Positions 14,845 to 23,296 of a stretch of DNA of 42,088 bases are shown here, piece by piece; within the stretch, counting starts at the first letter, position 1; every line of letters begins with the position of its first letter. The position numbers and the translations under genes were made by a program. The notes beneath the pieces were generated by a model. It worked only from the letters and a program-made list of their open reading frames with translations, did no database searches and was not told the origin of the DNA. Origin of the DNA: an uncultured Collinsella sp. (GTDB taxonomy: Bacteria > Actinomycetota > Coriobacteriia > Coriobacteriales > Coriobacteriaceae); NCBI GenBank assembly GCA_902478945.1, contig CABSMX010000004.1:1-42088 (forward strand). Reading direction: 5' to 3'.

Positions 14845-14856
14845 CTATTCCCACTC
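14845..14856. repeat. att core, guaA copy
   Basis: CTATTCCCACTC, the last three codons and stop of guaA; direct repeat of 6463-6474. Confidence 0.8.
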
Positions 14857-16443
14857 GATCGTCGCGGGCGGCTTGGACGTAATGTCGTAGCACACGCGGT
14901 TGGCGCCGGGGACCTCGGCAACGATGCGGCCGGAGATGCGGGCCAACACGTCGTAGGGCAGCTTGGCCCAGTCGGCGGTCATGGCATCGCTGGACTCGAC
15001 GGCACGCAGGAAGATCGGGCGCTGATAAGTGCGCTCGTCGCCCATAACGCCCACGGACTTAATGTCGGGCAGAACCGCAAAGTACTGCCAGCAGCTGTGC
15101 TCGGAGTTGCGCTCGCCGGTCTGCTCAAACAGACGCTGGTTGTAGGCGTCGAGCTCCTCGCGCACGATGGCGTCGGCGTTCTTGAGGATCTCGAGCTTCT
15201 CCTTGTCGACCGCGCCGATGATGCGGATGGCCAGACCCGGGCCCGGGAAAGGCTGACGGAACACGATGTGACCCGGCAGGCCAAGCGCCAGACCAAGTGC
15301 ACGGACCTCGTCCTTAAAGAAGTGGTCGAGCGGCTCAATGAGGTCGAAGTGCACGCCCTCGGGGAACGGGATCAGGTTGTGATGGCTCTTGATGGTGGCC
15401 GTCTTGCCGCCCGTCTTGCGAGCGCCGGACTCGATGATGTCGGGGTAGATGGTGCCCTGAGCCAGGTACTTGACCGGCTTGCCATCGGTCTCGAGCTGCT
15501 GCGCCACGGCGAAGAACTCTTTCCAGAACTGCGTACCGATGATGCGGCGCTTCTCCTCGGGCTCGGTCACACCAGCCAGAAGCTCGGCATAGCGGTCCTC
15601 GGCGTGAACGTGGATAAAGTCGACGTCAAACTGCTTGGTGAAGACCTCCTCCACCTGCTCGGGCTCGCCCTTGCGCAGCAGGCCGTGGTTGATGAACACG
15701 CAGGTCATCTGCTTGCCTACGGCGCGGGCGCCCAGCGCAGCCACGACGGAGGAGTCGACGCCGCCGGACAGGGCTAGAATCACACGGTCGTTGCCGACCT
15801 TCCCGCGGAACTCGGCCGTCATGGTCTCGACCAGGTTGTCCATGCTCCAGTTGGGCTCCAGGCCGCAGATCTCAAACAGGAAGTTGCTCAGCAGCTGCTG
15901 ACCGTACTCGGAGTGCTTGACCTCGGGATGGAACTGCGTGGTGTAGATCTTGCGCTCAACGCACTCCATGGCGGCAACCGGGCACACGTCGGTGCTGGCG
16001 GTAACGGTAAAGCCCTCGGGCACCTCGGACACGGCGTCGCGGTGGCTCATCCACACGGTCTGCTCCATGGGCGTGGAGTTAAAGAGCTTTGCGCCAGCCG
16101 TGCGCGTGATGGTGGCGCGGCCGTACTCGCCCACCTCGGAGTGGCCGACCTTGCCGCCGAGCGTCACGGCCGTGATCTGGTGGCCGTAGCAAAAGCCCAG
16201 GACGGGAAGGCCCAGGTCAAAGATGGCGGGGTCGATGGACGGAGCGTCCTCGGCATACACGGAAGCCGGGCCGCCGGAAAGGATGAGCGCAGAGGCGTTC
16301 ATCTCGCGAATCTCGTCGGCCGAGATGTCGCAGGGCACAATCTCGGAATACACGTTGAGGTCGCGGACACGACGGGCAATGAGCTGACCGTACTGCGCAC
16401 CAAAGTCGAGTACGAGGACCTTTGCGGAAGCCTTTTGATCCAT
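14845..16443 (-). CDS. guaA: GMP synthase (glutamine-hydrolysing)
   Basis: 532 residues. It converts XMP to GMP using ATP and glutamine, the last step of guanine nucleotide synthesis, in the cytosol. A class I glutamine amidotransferase domain covers residues 1-205 (G-F-C-Y-G-H-Q nucleophile Cys, F-H-P-E-V). It is followed by an ATP-pyrophosphatase domain (L-S-G-G-V-D-S-S-V) and the GMP synthase C-terminal dimerisation domain ending I-E-W-E. The ATG at 16443 has GAGGGGGA upstream and gives the usual start; a 42-residue in-frame extension is spurious. Its 3' end is the integration site of the 8.4-kb element, which rebuilt the last four codons exactly, so the protein is intact. It is divergent from the asparaginase gene. 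Confidence 0.98.
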   Translation of the reverse strand: MDQKASAKVLVLDFGAQYGQLIARRVRDLNVYSEIVPCDISADEIREMNASALILSGGPASVYAEDAPSIDPAIFDLGLPVLGFCYGHQITAVTLGGKVGHSEVGEYGRATITRTAGAKLFNSTPMEQTVWMSHRDAVSEVPEGFTVTASTDVCPVAAMECVERKIYTTQFHPEVKHSEYGQQLLSNFLFEICGLEPNWSMDNLVETMTAEFRGKVGNDRVILALSGGVDSSVVAALGARAVGKQMTCVFINHGLLRKGEPEQVEEVFTKQFDVDFIHVHAEDRYAELLAGVTEPEEKRRIIGTQFWKEFFAVAQQLETDGKPVKYLAQGTIYPDIIESGARKTGGKTATIKSHHNLIPFPEGVHFDLIEPLDHFFKDEVRALGLALGLPGHIVFRQPFPGPGLAIRIIGAVDKEKLEILKNADAIVREELDAYNQRLFEQTGERNSEHSCWQYFAVLPDIKSVGVMGDERTYQRPIFLRAVESSDAMTADWAKLPYDVLARISGRIVAEVPGANRVCYDITSKPPATIEWE

Positions 16444-16711
16444 GGTTTCCCCCTCTTGTTGGCGGGGAGCCGGTGCCCACCCGCGTGAATGAACAAAAAT
16501 AACTTTCATAGTGTACACGTTATATGGGGTTTCTCGTCCCTCACAGCCATCAGCGCACGGCAAACGCACGACCTGGGCCCCTATTTGACGGCAATTGAAG
16601 TGTTACCAGACGTTGCAGATGATGTAATACGTTTGAACATTGAACACCCTGTGCCACAATACTGCCGAACGACTCCGCCTCTGCGGCGGCAAATACGATA
16701 GGAATACCAGC

Positions 16712-17725
16712 ATGAAGCGCATCCTTCTCATCGCCACGGGCGGCACCATCGCATCGACCGAGGACGGCAACGGCCTCTCCCCCGCCCTGACCGGTGAGGA
16801 ACTCGCCCAGAGCGTCCCCGAGATCTCGGGTCTCTGCGAGCTCGACGTCGTGCAGCCCATGAACATCGACAGCACCAATATGCGCCCGAGCGACTGGATG
16901 CGCATCCGCGATGTCATCGTCGAAGGCTATGCCGACCACGACGGCTTCGTAGTCCTGCACGGCACCGACACCATGAGCTACACCGCGGCAGCACTTTCGT
17001 ATCTGATCCAGGACAGCCCCAAGCCCATCGTGCTCACCGGCTCGCAAAAGCCCATGGGCAATCCCTTTACCGACGCCAAGCTCAATCTGTACCAGAGCCT
17101 GCTCTATGCGCTCAACGAGCACTCGCACGACGTGTCGATCGTGTTTGGCGGCGTTGCCATTGCCGGCACGCGCGCCCGCAAGCAGCGCACCATGAGCTTT
17201 AACGCGTTCATTAGCGTCAACTATCCGCCCATTGCCTACATCCGCAATGACCGCATCGTGCGCAATGGGCTTCACGGCACGCATCAGGGCGAAAACCCGG
17301 TGCGTTTCTACGACAGCATCGACCCACGCGTATTTGCACTCAAGCTTACGCCCGGCGTAAACCCGGGCATCCTCGACGCCCTTGCCGATAGCTACGATGC
17401 TGTAATCCTTGAGACCTTTGGCATTGGCGGTATCCCCGAGTTTGGTGAGTCGGGCGAGTCGTTCCAGGAGGCGATCTTCCGCTGGGTCGATTCGGGTCGC
17501 ACCGTCGTTATGACCACACAGGTCCCCGAGGAGGGCCTTGACCTGGGTGTTTATGAGGTCGGCCGTGCCTATGCCGATCATCGGGGTATTTTGCGCGGCG
17601 ACGACATGACCACCGAGACGCTCGTGGCCAAAACCATGTGGGCACTCGGCCAGTCACGTGATGCGGCCGAGATTCAGCGCCTGTTCTACAGCCAAGTCAA
17701 CCACGACCGCATCCCGATGGCGTAA
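16712..17725 (+). CDS. ansA: Type I L-asparaginase
   Basis: 337 residues. It hydrolyses L-asparagine to aspartate and ammonia; no signal peptide, so cytoplasmic. The N-terminal A-T-G-G-T-I-A-S carries the first catalytic Thr. V-L-H-G-T-D-T-M-S-Y-T-A carries the second Thr-Asp pair, and the Lys lies in L-T-G-S-Q-K-P-M. Length matches the AnsA family. ATG at 16712 was chosen over 16640 because the family begins with this M-K-R-I-L-L-I-A-T-G-G. GGAAT precedes it, and a possible promoter (TTGAAC at 16633, CACAAT at 16655) lies between the two Met codons. It is a single-gene unit ending 22 bp before the converging XRE gene. Confidence 0.95.
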   Translation: MKRILLIATGGTIASTEDGNGLSPALTGEELAQSVPEISGLCELDVVQPMNIDSTNMRPSDWMRIRDVIVEGYADHDGFVVLHGTDTMSYTAAALSYLIQDSPKPIVLTGSQKPMGNPFTDAKLNLYQSLLYALNEHSHDVSIVFGGVAIAGTRARKQRTMSFNAFISVNYPPIAYIRNDRIVRNGLHGTHQGENPVRFYDSIDPRVFALKLTPGVNPGILDALADSYDAVILETFGIGGIPEFGESGESFQEAIFRWVDSGRTVVMTTQVPEEGLDLGVYEVGRAYADHRGILRGDDMTTETLVAKTMWALGQSRDAAEIQRLFYSQVNHDRIPMA

Positions 17726-17733
17726 TTCAGTTG

Positions 17734-17764
17734 TCGACGGGTATCCCCTATTCGATACCCTCGA
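17734..17764. terminator. Hairpin between converging ansA and XRE genes
   Basis: TCGA-GGGTATC pairs with GATACCC-TCGA around 8 bases and overlaps the 3' end of the XRE gene. There is no T-run on either strand, so bidirectional termination is only suggested. Confidence 0.35.
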
Positions 17765-17966
17765 GAAGTTCTGACACCGTCATGCCGAGTGCGGGTGCGA
17801 TCTTAAATAGAACCTTGAGCGTGAAATTTGCCGTCCCATCTTCGATTCGGTCGAGGTAGGGTCGGCTGATTCCTGTCGCCACACAAAAATCAACCTTGGA
17901 GATACCAAGGGCCTTGCGCGTCCGCTCAACTCGCTCGCCAAGAATCTGTTTCGCATGCTCATTCAT
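17748..17966 (-). CDS. XRE-family HTH regulator
   Basis: 72 residues from the ATG at 17966 (a TTG 8 codons earlier is possible; neither has a good ribosome binding site). Almost the whole protein is one helix-turn-helix domain: I-L-G-E-R-V-E-R-T-R-K-A-L-G-I-S, then S-R-P-Y-L-D-R-I-E-D-G recognition region and T-L-K-V-L-F-K-I-A-P-A-L-G-M. It should bind as a dimer to the perfect 26-bp palindrome at 17995-18020, which lies directly in front of it and of the divergent 18043 gene, implying control of both genes. Confidence 0.85.
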   Translation of the reverse strand: MNEHAKQILGERVERTRKALGISKVDFCVATGISRPYLDRIEDGTANFTLKVLFKIAPALGMTVSELLEGIE

Positions 17967-17994
17967 GCAGACGAGTTTGAAATGGGGCAAAACA

Positions 17995-18020
17995 AAAACG
18001 TAAACTATAGTTTACGTTTT
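17995..18020. promoter_or_regulatory. 26-bp palindromic operator
   Basis: A perfect palindrome with core GTAAACTATAGTTTAC, extended by AAAAC/GTTTT on each side, lying between two divergent starts (17966 and 18043). It is a typical dimeric HTH operator and overlaps any promoter in this 77-bp gap. Confidence 0.75.
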
Positions 18021-18042
18021 GCCGAATATACAGGAGTTTTCT

Positions 18043-18432
18043 ATGTCGGCTTGCTCGATTTGCATGCGTCAGAAATCACGTTGCGCAGACGGCGCGCAAC
18101 CCAAGCTTGTCGTCGTTGAGGCCGAATGCCTTTCCCCGGACGAACGCACAGCCTTTACGCTGCTATCGAGCCGTGTTGCAACCGCACTGCTCCCCGACCC
18201 GGCGAGAGGCGAGCTCGCCGCTCAATGTCAGGCGTATGGCTGCGCCCTTGACCAGGCCGTAGTAATAGCAACCAGCCAGCGTGGCCTGCCCCTTCTCTTG
18301 GAAGCCGGTATCGCGCTCTGCCTCCGTGGCGCCGGATACGAAAACGAGGCCGCCGCCGATGTGGTCTTCCAACCACGATCGGGCGGCGGCCTCGCAGCAG
18401 CCATCGAATATGCTTGCAGGCTCGTTGCCTAA
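18043..18432 (+). CDS. Hypothetical protein with HAD-like C-terminal segment
   Basis: 129 residues. AGGAG stands 6 bases before the ATG. The N-terminus has C-S-I-C and further Cys (S-R-C), which could bind metal. The C-terminal segment (L-L-E-A-G-I-A-L-C-L-R, then A-A-D-V-V-F-Q-P-R-S-G-G-G-L-A-A-A-I-E) recalls the last part of HAD phosphatase domains, where a conserved G-x-A-M precedes A-D-x-V and G-V-x-x-A-I. The DxD nucleophile region is absent, so it is not an active HAD enzyme as written. It may be a degenerate fragment or a separate Coriobacteria family. It is divergent from the XRE gene with a shared operator. Confidence 0.6.
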   Translation: MSACSICMRQKSRCADGAQPKLVVVEAECLSPDERTAFTLLSSRVATALLPDPARGELAAQCQAYGCALDQAVVIATSQRGLPLLLEAGIALCLRGAGYENEAAADVVFQPRSGGGLAAAIEYACRLVA

Positions 18433-18441
18433 AGGCGCAAA

Positions 18442-18825
18442 CTAAAAGCCCAGGCCAAAGCCCGTTCCGGTAATCGCCGAGTACATAAAGTAAACGTTGA
18501 CCACGTTGAGGAACACACCCGTGATGCAACCGTTGCGCAGGTAGCGCTCGCACACGATGCGCGCCATGGCGGCGGAGTCGTCATTGTTTTTAGCCTGGCG
18601 TCCTGCCGTAAAGTACGTCGCCACGCTCAGCAGCAGGTTGAGCACCGGCAGTGCCAGCAACTCATAGCTCTTGCCCCAGCGCGTCGCCTCGCCGGCGGCA
18701 TTAAACTTCGTTGCCACCTCGGGACCAATGTTGGGGATAACACACGCTGCGACCACCAGCGGAAGCACTGCAAGCACCAGCAGCGCGATGCCCATGTAGC
18801 CGGCTTTTTTGCCATATTTAAACAT
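18442..18825 (-). CDS. DUF1648 membrane protein
   Basis: 127 residues with three hydrophobic segments (near 12-32, 54-74 and 100-118). The stretch I-G-P-E-V-A-T-K-F-N-A-A-G-E-A-T-R-W-G-K is the DUF1648 signature found in SdpI-like and related membrane proteins. The start codon is 12 bp downstream of the ychF stop with AAGGAC upstream, so it is probably co-transcribed with ychF. SdpI itself gives immunity to a toxin, but this protein lacks the rest of that family and no toxin gene is nearby, so I assign no role. Confidence 0.7.
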   Translation of the reverse strand: MFKYGKKAGYMGIALLVLAVLPLVVAACVIPNIGPEVATKFNAAGEATRWGKSYELLALPVLNLLLSVATYFTAGRQAKNNDDSAAMARIVCERYLRNGCITGVFLNVVNVYFMYSAITGTGFGLGF

Positions 18826-18836
18826 GCGTGTCGTCC

Positions 18837-19913
18837 TTACACGTTAAAGCGGAAGTGCACGACGTCGCCATCGGCCATGACATAGTCCTTGCCCTCAATA
18901 CGCAGCTTGCCGGCGGCCTTGGCGCCCTGCTCGCCGCCGAGCTCGATGTAGTCGTCATAGCCAATGACCTCGGCCTTAATAAAGCCGCGTTCAAAATCGG
19001 TGTGGATGACGCCGGCGGCCTGCGGGGCGGTCGCGCCCTGACGAACCGTCCAGGCCTTGACCTCCATCTCGCCAGCCGTAAAGAACGACTGCAGGCCGAG
19101 CAGCTTGTAGGCTGCCTGCGCGAGCACGTCCAGACCGGGCTGCTCCAGGCCCAGGCTCTCCAGATAGTCGGCGGCATCCTCGGGATCGAGCTCGGAGAGC
19201 TCGGCCTCAATCTTGGCGCAGATCGGCAGCGGCTTGACGCCATCGATGGGCGCCAGGTCCTCGTTGAGCATATCCTCGTCCACGTTGGCCACATACAGGA
19301 TGGGCTTCATAGTGAGCAGGAACAGGCCCTTGGCGGCGGCACGCTCCTCGTCGGTCATCTCCATGGATGCGGCGCGCTTGCCCTCGTTGAGCCAGGCAAG
19401 CAGGCGCTTGGCAACCTCGAACTTGGGCATGAGCTCCTTGTCGCGCTTGGCCTCCTTCTCGAGTTTGGGCAGCTGCTTCTCGAGCGTGCCCATATCGGCC
19501 AGGATGAGCTCGGTCATGATGGTGTCGGCATCGCCGGCGGGGTCGACGAACTCGCCCGTGCGGCCCACCTCACGCATGACGTTGGGGTCCTTAAAGTAGC
19601 GCACGACCTCGCAGATGGCATCGGTCTCGCGGATGTTTGCCAAGAACTGGTTGCCCAGGCCCTCGCCCTCGTTAGCGCCCTTCACCAGACCTGCGATGTC
19701 GACAAACTCGACCGTCGCCGGCACAATGCGGCCGGGGTTGACGATGTCGGCGAGCTTTTGCAGGCGGCTATCGGGCACATCGACGATGCCCACGTTGGGG
19801 TCGATCGTGGCAAACGGGTAGTTAGCGGCAAGGCCGGTCTTTTTGGTAAGCGCGGTGAACAGCGTCGACTTGCCCACATTGGGCAGGCCCACGATACCGA
19901 TGGAAAGGGACAC
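18837..19913 (-). CDS. ychF: Redox-regulated ATPase YchF (Obg family)
   Basis: 358 residues. A universally conserved, ribosome-associated P-loop NTPase that prefers ATP. G-L-P-N-V-G-K-S-T (G1) lies at the N-terminus, D-I-A-G-L-V (G3) follows, and the N-V-D-E replacing the GTP-specific NKxD is visible. The TGS domain is at the end (Y-V-M-A-D-G-D-V-V-H-F-R-F-N-V). GTG at 19913 was chosen: AAAGGAG lies just upstream and the family starts S-L-S-I-G-I-V-G. The ATG at 19949 would add 12 unrelated residues. A TATACT box (minus strand, 19951-19956) is a possible -10 for a longer leader. Confidence 0.97.
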   Translation of the reverse strand: MSLSIGIVGLPNVGKSTLFTALTKKTGLAANYPFATIDPNVGIVDVPDSRLQKLADIVNPGRIVPATVEFVDIAGLVKGANEGEGLGNQFLANIRETDAICEVVRYFKDPNVMREVGRTGEFVDPAGDADTIMTELILADMGTLEKQLPKLEKEAKRDKELMPKFEVAKRLLAWLNEGKRAASMEMTDEERAAAKGLFLLTMKPILYVANVDEDMLNEDLAPIDGVKPLPICAKIEAELSELDPEDAADYLESLGLEQPGLDVLAQAAYKLLGLQSFFTAGEMEVKAWTVRQGATAPQAAGVIHTDFERGFIKAEVIGYDDYIELGGEQGAKAAGKLRIEGKDYVMADGDVVHFRFNV

Positions 19914-20040
19914 GACAGCTCCTTTTGGTACAGGTACTTCAAACTGCATAAGTATAGCGCCGCCGCAGCATCCGGGCGAATCCGGACACCACGACGGCGC
20001 AAATGAAGCAGAGATGCGTGAGGGTTCGAGACAGTAGTCC

Positions 20041-21384
20041 TTACTTAAGCTCGGGCCAGAAATCCTTGTTGGCCTCGATGAGCTCGTCCAGGATCTGCTT
20101 AGCAACGCTCGCCGAAGGAATGGTCTTGGAGAGCGTGAGTGCCTGCCAGAGCTTCTGGTAGCTGCCCTCGACCCAAGCCTGGACAACGAGCTTCTCGACG
20201 GAAACCTGCTGCTCCATCAGGCCCTTCTGGAACTGCGGGATCGGGCCCTGGCAGATCTTCTCAAAGCCGTTGGAACCGACGATGCAAGGCACCTCGACCA
20301 TGGCCGTCGGGTCGAAGTTGGGCACAGCGCCATCGTTGGGGACGATCAGCAGGAAGCGCTCGAGCGTATTCTCGGCCAGTGCGCAGGCAAGGTCGACGAT
20401 GTAGTTGGCATGTACATCTGGCTCAAAGCCGCCGTCTTTGGCCGTACCCTTGGCGATGATGTCGCGGCAAGCGCCAAAGACCTTCTTCTCGCGGCCGTCC
20501 ATCACCTCATTGGCGCGAGTGTAGTTGGGGTCGGACGTCTCGACGACATAGTCCGGGTACAGGTAATACTTGAGGTAAGTATTGGGAATCGTCTCGGGAT
20601 CGACAGCATAGACATCCTTGGCCTTGCCGAAGGTGTGAATCCAGCTCTCCTCGACATGCTGCTCCTTACCGGCCTCGTGCTCGATGCCGTCCAGGTAGCC
20701 GTTCTTAGCCATGTGCTCCTTAATCTGCGGCATAAGGTCGTTGCCGTCCTTGTCGTAGATTTTGCTCCACCAACCAAAGTGGTTGAGGCCGTAGTAGCTA
20801 TACTGCAGCTCGCGACGATCCTTGATGCCGCACATACGGCTCATCTTATCCATAAGGTCGATCGGCATGTCGCAGATGTTGATGATGCGGCTGTTGGGGC
20901 GCAGCACGCGGCAGGCCTCGGCGACGATGGCCGCGGGGTTGGAGTAGTTGAGCATCCAGGCGTTGGGGCTGTACTTCTCCATGTAGTCGAGGATCTCGAT
21001 GACGCCACCGATGGAGCGCATGCCGTAGGCGATACCGCCGGCACCGCAGGTCTCTTGGCCAACGCAGCCGTACTTGAGAGGAATCTTCTCGTCGAGCTCA
21101 CGCATGGCGTACAGGCCGACGCGGATGTGAGCAAGGACGAAGTCGGTCCCGGTGAATGCGGTCTCGGGGTCGGTGGTGTAGTTGAACTCAACCTCGGGGG
21201 CGTTCTCGTGGAAGTAGATCTCGCAGGCCTTGGCCACGGTCTCCTGGCGCTCGGCGTTGTTGTCGTAGAAGGTCACCTTGTTGACCGGGAAGCGGTCGCG
21301 CTCCTCAAGCAGCATCAGGGCAATGCCCGGAGTGAAGGTAGAGCCACCGCCGGCAATGGTCACGGCATAGTTTTTCTTGGACAT
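20041..21384 (-). CDS. GH4 6-phospho-alpha-glucosidase
   Basis: 447 residues. An NAD- and metal-dependent glycosidase of family 4, cleaving 6-phospho-alpha-glucosides (such as maltose-6-phosphate) delivered by a PTS. The N-terminal Rossmann motif is I-A-G-G-G-S-T-F-T-P-G. I-C-D-M-P-I-D supplies the metal-binding Cys and the specificity motif seen in alpha-acting GH4 enzymes (MalH/GlvA type), and G-L-N-H-F-G-W-W the His. Length is typical. GAGGAGGACATC precedes the ATG. It lies downstream of the PTS gene on the same strand, across a 155-bp gap with a strong hairpin. Other substrates, such as sucrose isomer phosphates, are possible. Confidence 0.93.
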   Translation of the reverse strand: MSKKNYAVTIAGGGSTFTPGIALMLLEERDRFPVNKVTFYDNNAERQETVAKACEIYFHENAPEVEFNYTTDPETAFTGTDFVLAHIRVGLYAMRELDEKIPLKYGCVGQETCGAGGIAYGMRSIGGVIEILDYMEKYSPNAWMLNYSNPAAIVAEACRVLRPNSRIINICDMPIDLMDKMSRMCGIKDRRELQYSYYGLNHFGWWSKIYDKDGNDLMPQIKEHMAKNGYLDGIEHEAGKEQHVEESWIHTFGKAKDVYAVDPETIPNTYLKYYLYPDYVVETSDPNYTRANEVMDGREKKVFGACRDIIAKGTAKDGGFEPDVHANYIVDLACALAENTLERFLLIVPNDGAVPNFDPTAMVEVPCIVGSNGFEKICQGPIPQFQKGLMEQQVSVEKLVVQAWVEGSYQKLWQALTLSKTIPSASVAKQILDELIEANKDFWPELK

Positions 21385-21481
21385 GATGTCCTCCTCATTC
21401 TGGCCGCTTGCTCAATCCATCCCCGCACGCGGCCTGTACGGTTTGGAATTGTTACCTAGAAGTGGAGTTTTTTATCTCTAG

Positions 21482-21521
21482 AATCGGCCTTGCGGTGCAT
21501 ACCGGCTCTGCAAGGCCGATT
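21482..21521 (-). repeat. Intercistronic hairpin between PTS and GH4 genes
   Basis: AATCGGCCTTGC (21482-21493) and GCAAGGCCGATT (21510-21521) form a perfect 12-bp stem with a 16-base loop in the PTS-GH4 message. No T-run follows on the minus strand, so mRNA stabilisation or processing is more likely than full termination. Confidence 0.6.
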
Positions 21522-21539
21522 GTTTCGATGGACGATGGT

Positions 21540-23150
21540 TTACAGAAGACTCTCGAACTTCAGAAGACTCTCGAACTTCTCGCGAACCTGCGGGACGGTA
21601 AGGCCGATGATGACCTGGATTGACTGACCTTGGACCACCAAGCCATGCGTACCGATCGCCCTGAAGGAAGCCTCGGGTGCAACGACGCTCTTGTCCTTGA
21701 CGTTAACGCGCAGACGGGTAGCGCAGTTAGTTACATCGATGATGTTATCCGTGCCACCGAGCAGATCGAGGATGTTCTCGGCAAGCACCAAGCGCTCATC
21801 ATCTTTACTCTGGACGACCGATTTGCCAGCAGCATCACCGCCCTGCTTTTGCTTGTAGTCGGCCTTGGACTTGAGCTCGACCTCAACATCGTCATCCTCG
21901 CGACCGGGGGTCTTAAAGTCGAACTTGACGATCAGGAAACGGAAGACCACGACCCAAAGGGCGGTAAAGCACAGACCAACAAGGATGGAGATGGCGTACT
22001 GCAGACCGTGTGCGGCCCAAAGGGGCAGCCAGTCCCACGAGAGCATCGAGATGATGCCGCCGTCGAAGATACCCACGACGCCAAGGAGGTTTTGAGCCAT
22101 GCAGCCAAGCGCTCCGAGCACGCAGTGGACGACGAACAGGCCGGGCGCGATGAACAGGAAGGTGAAGTCAAGCGGCTCGGTAATACCGCAAAGCATAGCG
22201 GTAAGGGTGACGGGAATGAGCAGAGCCTTGACGCGCTGCTTGCGCTCGGGTTTGGCGGTCATATAAAACGCAATGGCGACGCCAAGCGAGCCGAAGACTT
22301 TAGTCCATCCAGGGCAGGTATAGGCAGCCCAGGGTGCGGCATCCTTAAGAGCAATGCTCGGATCGGCAGCCAGTTGGGGCAGGATGTTAGCCCAAGCGGC
22401 AAAGATGCCGCCATTGACCGCCGCGTTGTCGTAATAGAACGGCGTATAGATAAAGTGGTGAAGGCCTGTAGGGATCAGCACGCGCTCGAAGAAAGCAAAG
22501 ACGCCCACGCCGAACGTACCGGCGGAAAGGATGAATCCCTGGAAGGCGGCGATAGCAGCCTGAACATGCGGCCACACCAGGCAGGCGATAAGAGCGACCG
22601 GAACCATAACGAAGAAACCGATCATATAGATGAACACGGAGCCCGAGAACACGCCCAGCCACTCAGGAAGTTCGGTGTCGAAGAACTTGTTATGCAGCAT
22701 CGTGGCGATACCAGAGATAATGAGCGCACCCATGATGCCCATGTCAAGCGTTTTGATGCTTGCGATAGTGGCAAGACCAGTACCGCTGCCCGCCTCGACA
22801 GAATAGTCGACACCAAAGACAGGGCCCCACTGCCCCAAGATTGTGCTTACAAAGTAGTTGAAGGTAAGGTAGATGGCCAAAGCCTCCATGCAGCAGCGAG
22901 CGTTCTGCTTGTTCGCGAGCGAGATTGGCAACGCTACGCAAAACAGCAACGGCATCTGGTTAAAGAGCGTCCAACCACCCTGGAGCAGCACATTCCAGCA
23001 ATCAAACCAAAGATGGCCCGCAGTGGCCATCTCGCCAAAGATCGCCTCGGTGGTAAACAACGTACCCAGGCCGACGACGATTCCGGAAAATGCGAAAAGA
23101 ATTGCAGGCGTGTACATTGCACCGCCGAAACGTTGTATCTTTTGCATCAT
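21540..23150 (-). CDS. PTS alpha-glucoside-type EIICB permease
   Basis: 536 residues. It imports and phosphorylates an alpha-glucoside across the membrane. The EIIC domain (about residues 1-430) has roughly ten hydrophobic segments and the conserved G-I-T-E-P-L-D-F-T-F-L-F. The EIIB domain begins near residue 460, with its phospho-Cys in D-V-T-N-C-A-T-R-L-R-V. There is no EIIA domain, so one must be supplied in trans. Start at 23150 was chosen because GAGAGGGGG precedes it; the next codon is also ATG. The C-terminus ends in a six-residue tandem repeat (K-F-E-S-L-L twice) caused by an 18-bp duplication. It is divergent from the dehydrogenase and probably controlled by the GntR protein at 24597. 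Confidence 0.93.
   Translation of the reverse strand: MMQKIQRFGGAMYTPAILFAFSGIVVGLGTLFTTEAIFGEMATAGHLWFDCWNVLLQGGWTLFNQMPLLFCVALPISLANKQNARCCMEALAIYLTFNYFVSTILGQWGPVFGVDYSVEAGSGTGLATIASIKTLDMGIMGALIISGIATMLHNKFFDTELPEWLGVFSGSVFIYMIGFFVMVPVALIACLVWPHVQAAIAAFQGFILSAGTFGVGVFAFFERVLIPTGLHHFIYTPFYYDNAAVNGGIFAAWANILPQLAADPSIALKDAAPWAAYTCPGWTKVFGSLGVAIAFYMTAKPERKQRVKALLIPVTLTAMLCGITEPLDFTFLFIAPGLFVVHCVLGALGCMAQNLLGVVGIFDGGIISMLSWDWLPLWAAHGLQYAISILVGLCFTALWVVVFRFLIVKFDFKTPGREDDDVEVELKSKADYKQKQGGDAAGKSVVQSKDDERLVLAENILDLLGGTDNIIDVTNCATRLRVNVKDKSVVAPEASFRAIGTHGLVVQGQSIQVIIGLTVPQVREKFESLLKFESLL
21543..21578. repeat. 18-bp tandem duplication at EIICB 3' end
   Basis: Two perfect copies of CAGAAGACTCTCGAACTT (21543-21560, 21561-21578) at the end of the PTS gene, adding six in-frame residues. 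Confidence 0.9.
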
Positions 23151-23296
23151 GACGGGGAATCCCCCTCTCTTCATTCGGAGCGCTGCGGTTTTGGCTTCAC
23201 TCGAGACCGCAGACGCGCCGTTTGCGTGTACCTCGTGCAATAGGACGGGTGGGCCCGCTTCCCTGACTTCTTGCACTTACGTTTTATCACATCACT

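Larger units (their letters stand above)
6463..14856 (-). mobile_element. 8.4-kb integrative element in guaA with Rep and FtsK-like ATPase
   Basis: Bounded by the 12-bp direct repeat CTATTCCCACTC (6463-6474 and 14845-14856), the last four codons of guaA. Its eleven genes are all on the minus strand: two membrane-anchored and one secreted beta-rich protein, two small proteins, an FtsK/TcpA-type ATPase, a rolling-circle Rep, DUF3173 Xis, tyrosine Int, and unknown proteins at each end. Int, Xis and RCR Rep together with an FtsK-type translocase is the plan of actinomycete AICEs. The small membrane protein followed by a membrane-anchored protein and an ATPase also recalls inovirus order. No relaxase, VirB4 or phage capsid gene is seen. 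Confidence 0.85.

Noticed and set aside
16520..16545. ATATGG and GTTTCTCG in the guaA-ansA gap, recalling a purine riboswitch
   Set aside because: The flanking stems and conserved loop bases are missing, and the match is on the strand of ansA, not guaA.
18828..20006. 392-codon plus-strand frame opposite ychF
   Set aside because: Shadow of ychF; no ribosome binding site and no family resemblance. Similar shadows oppose guaA, the PTS gene and gldA.
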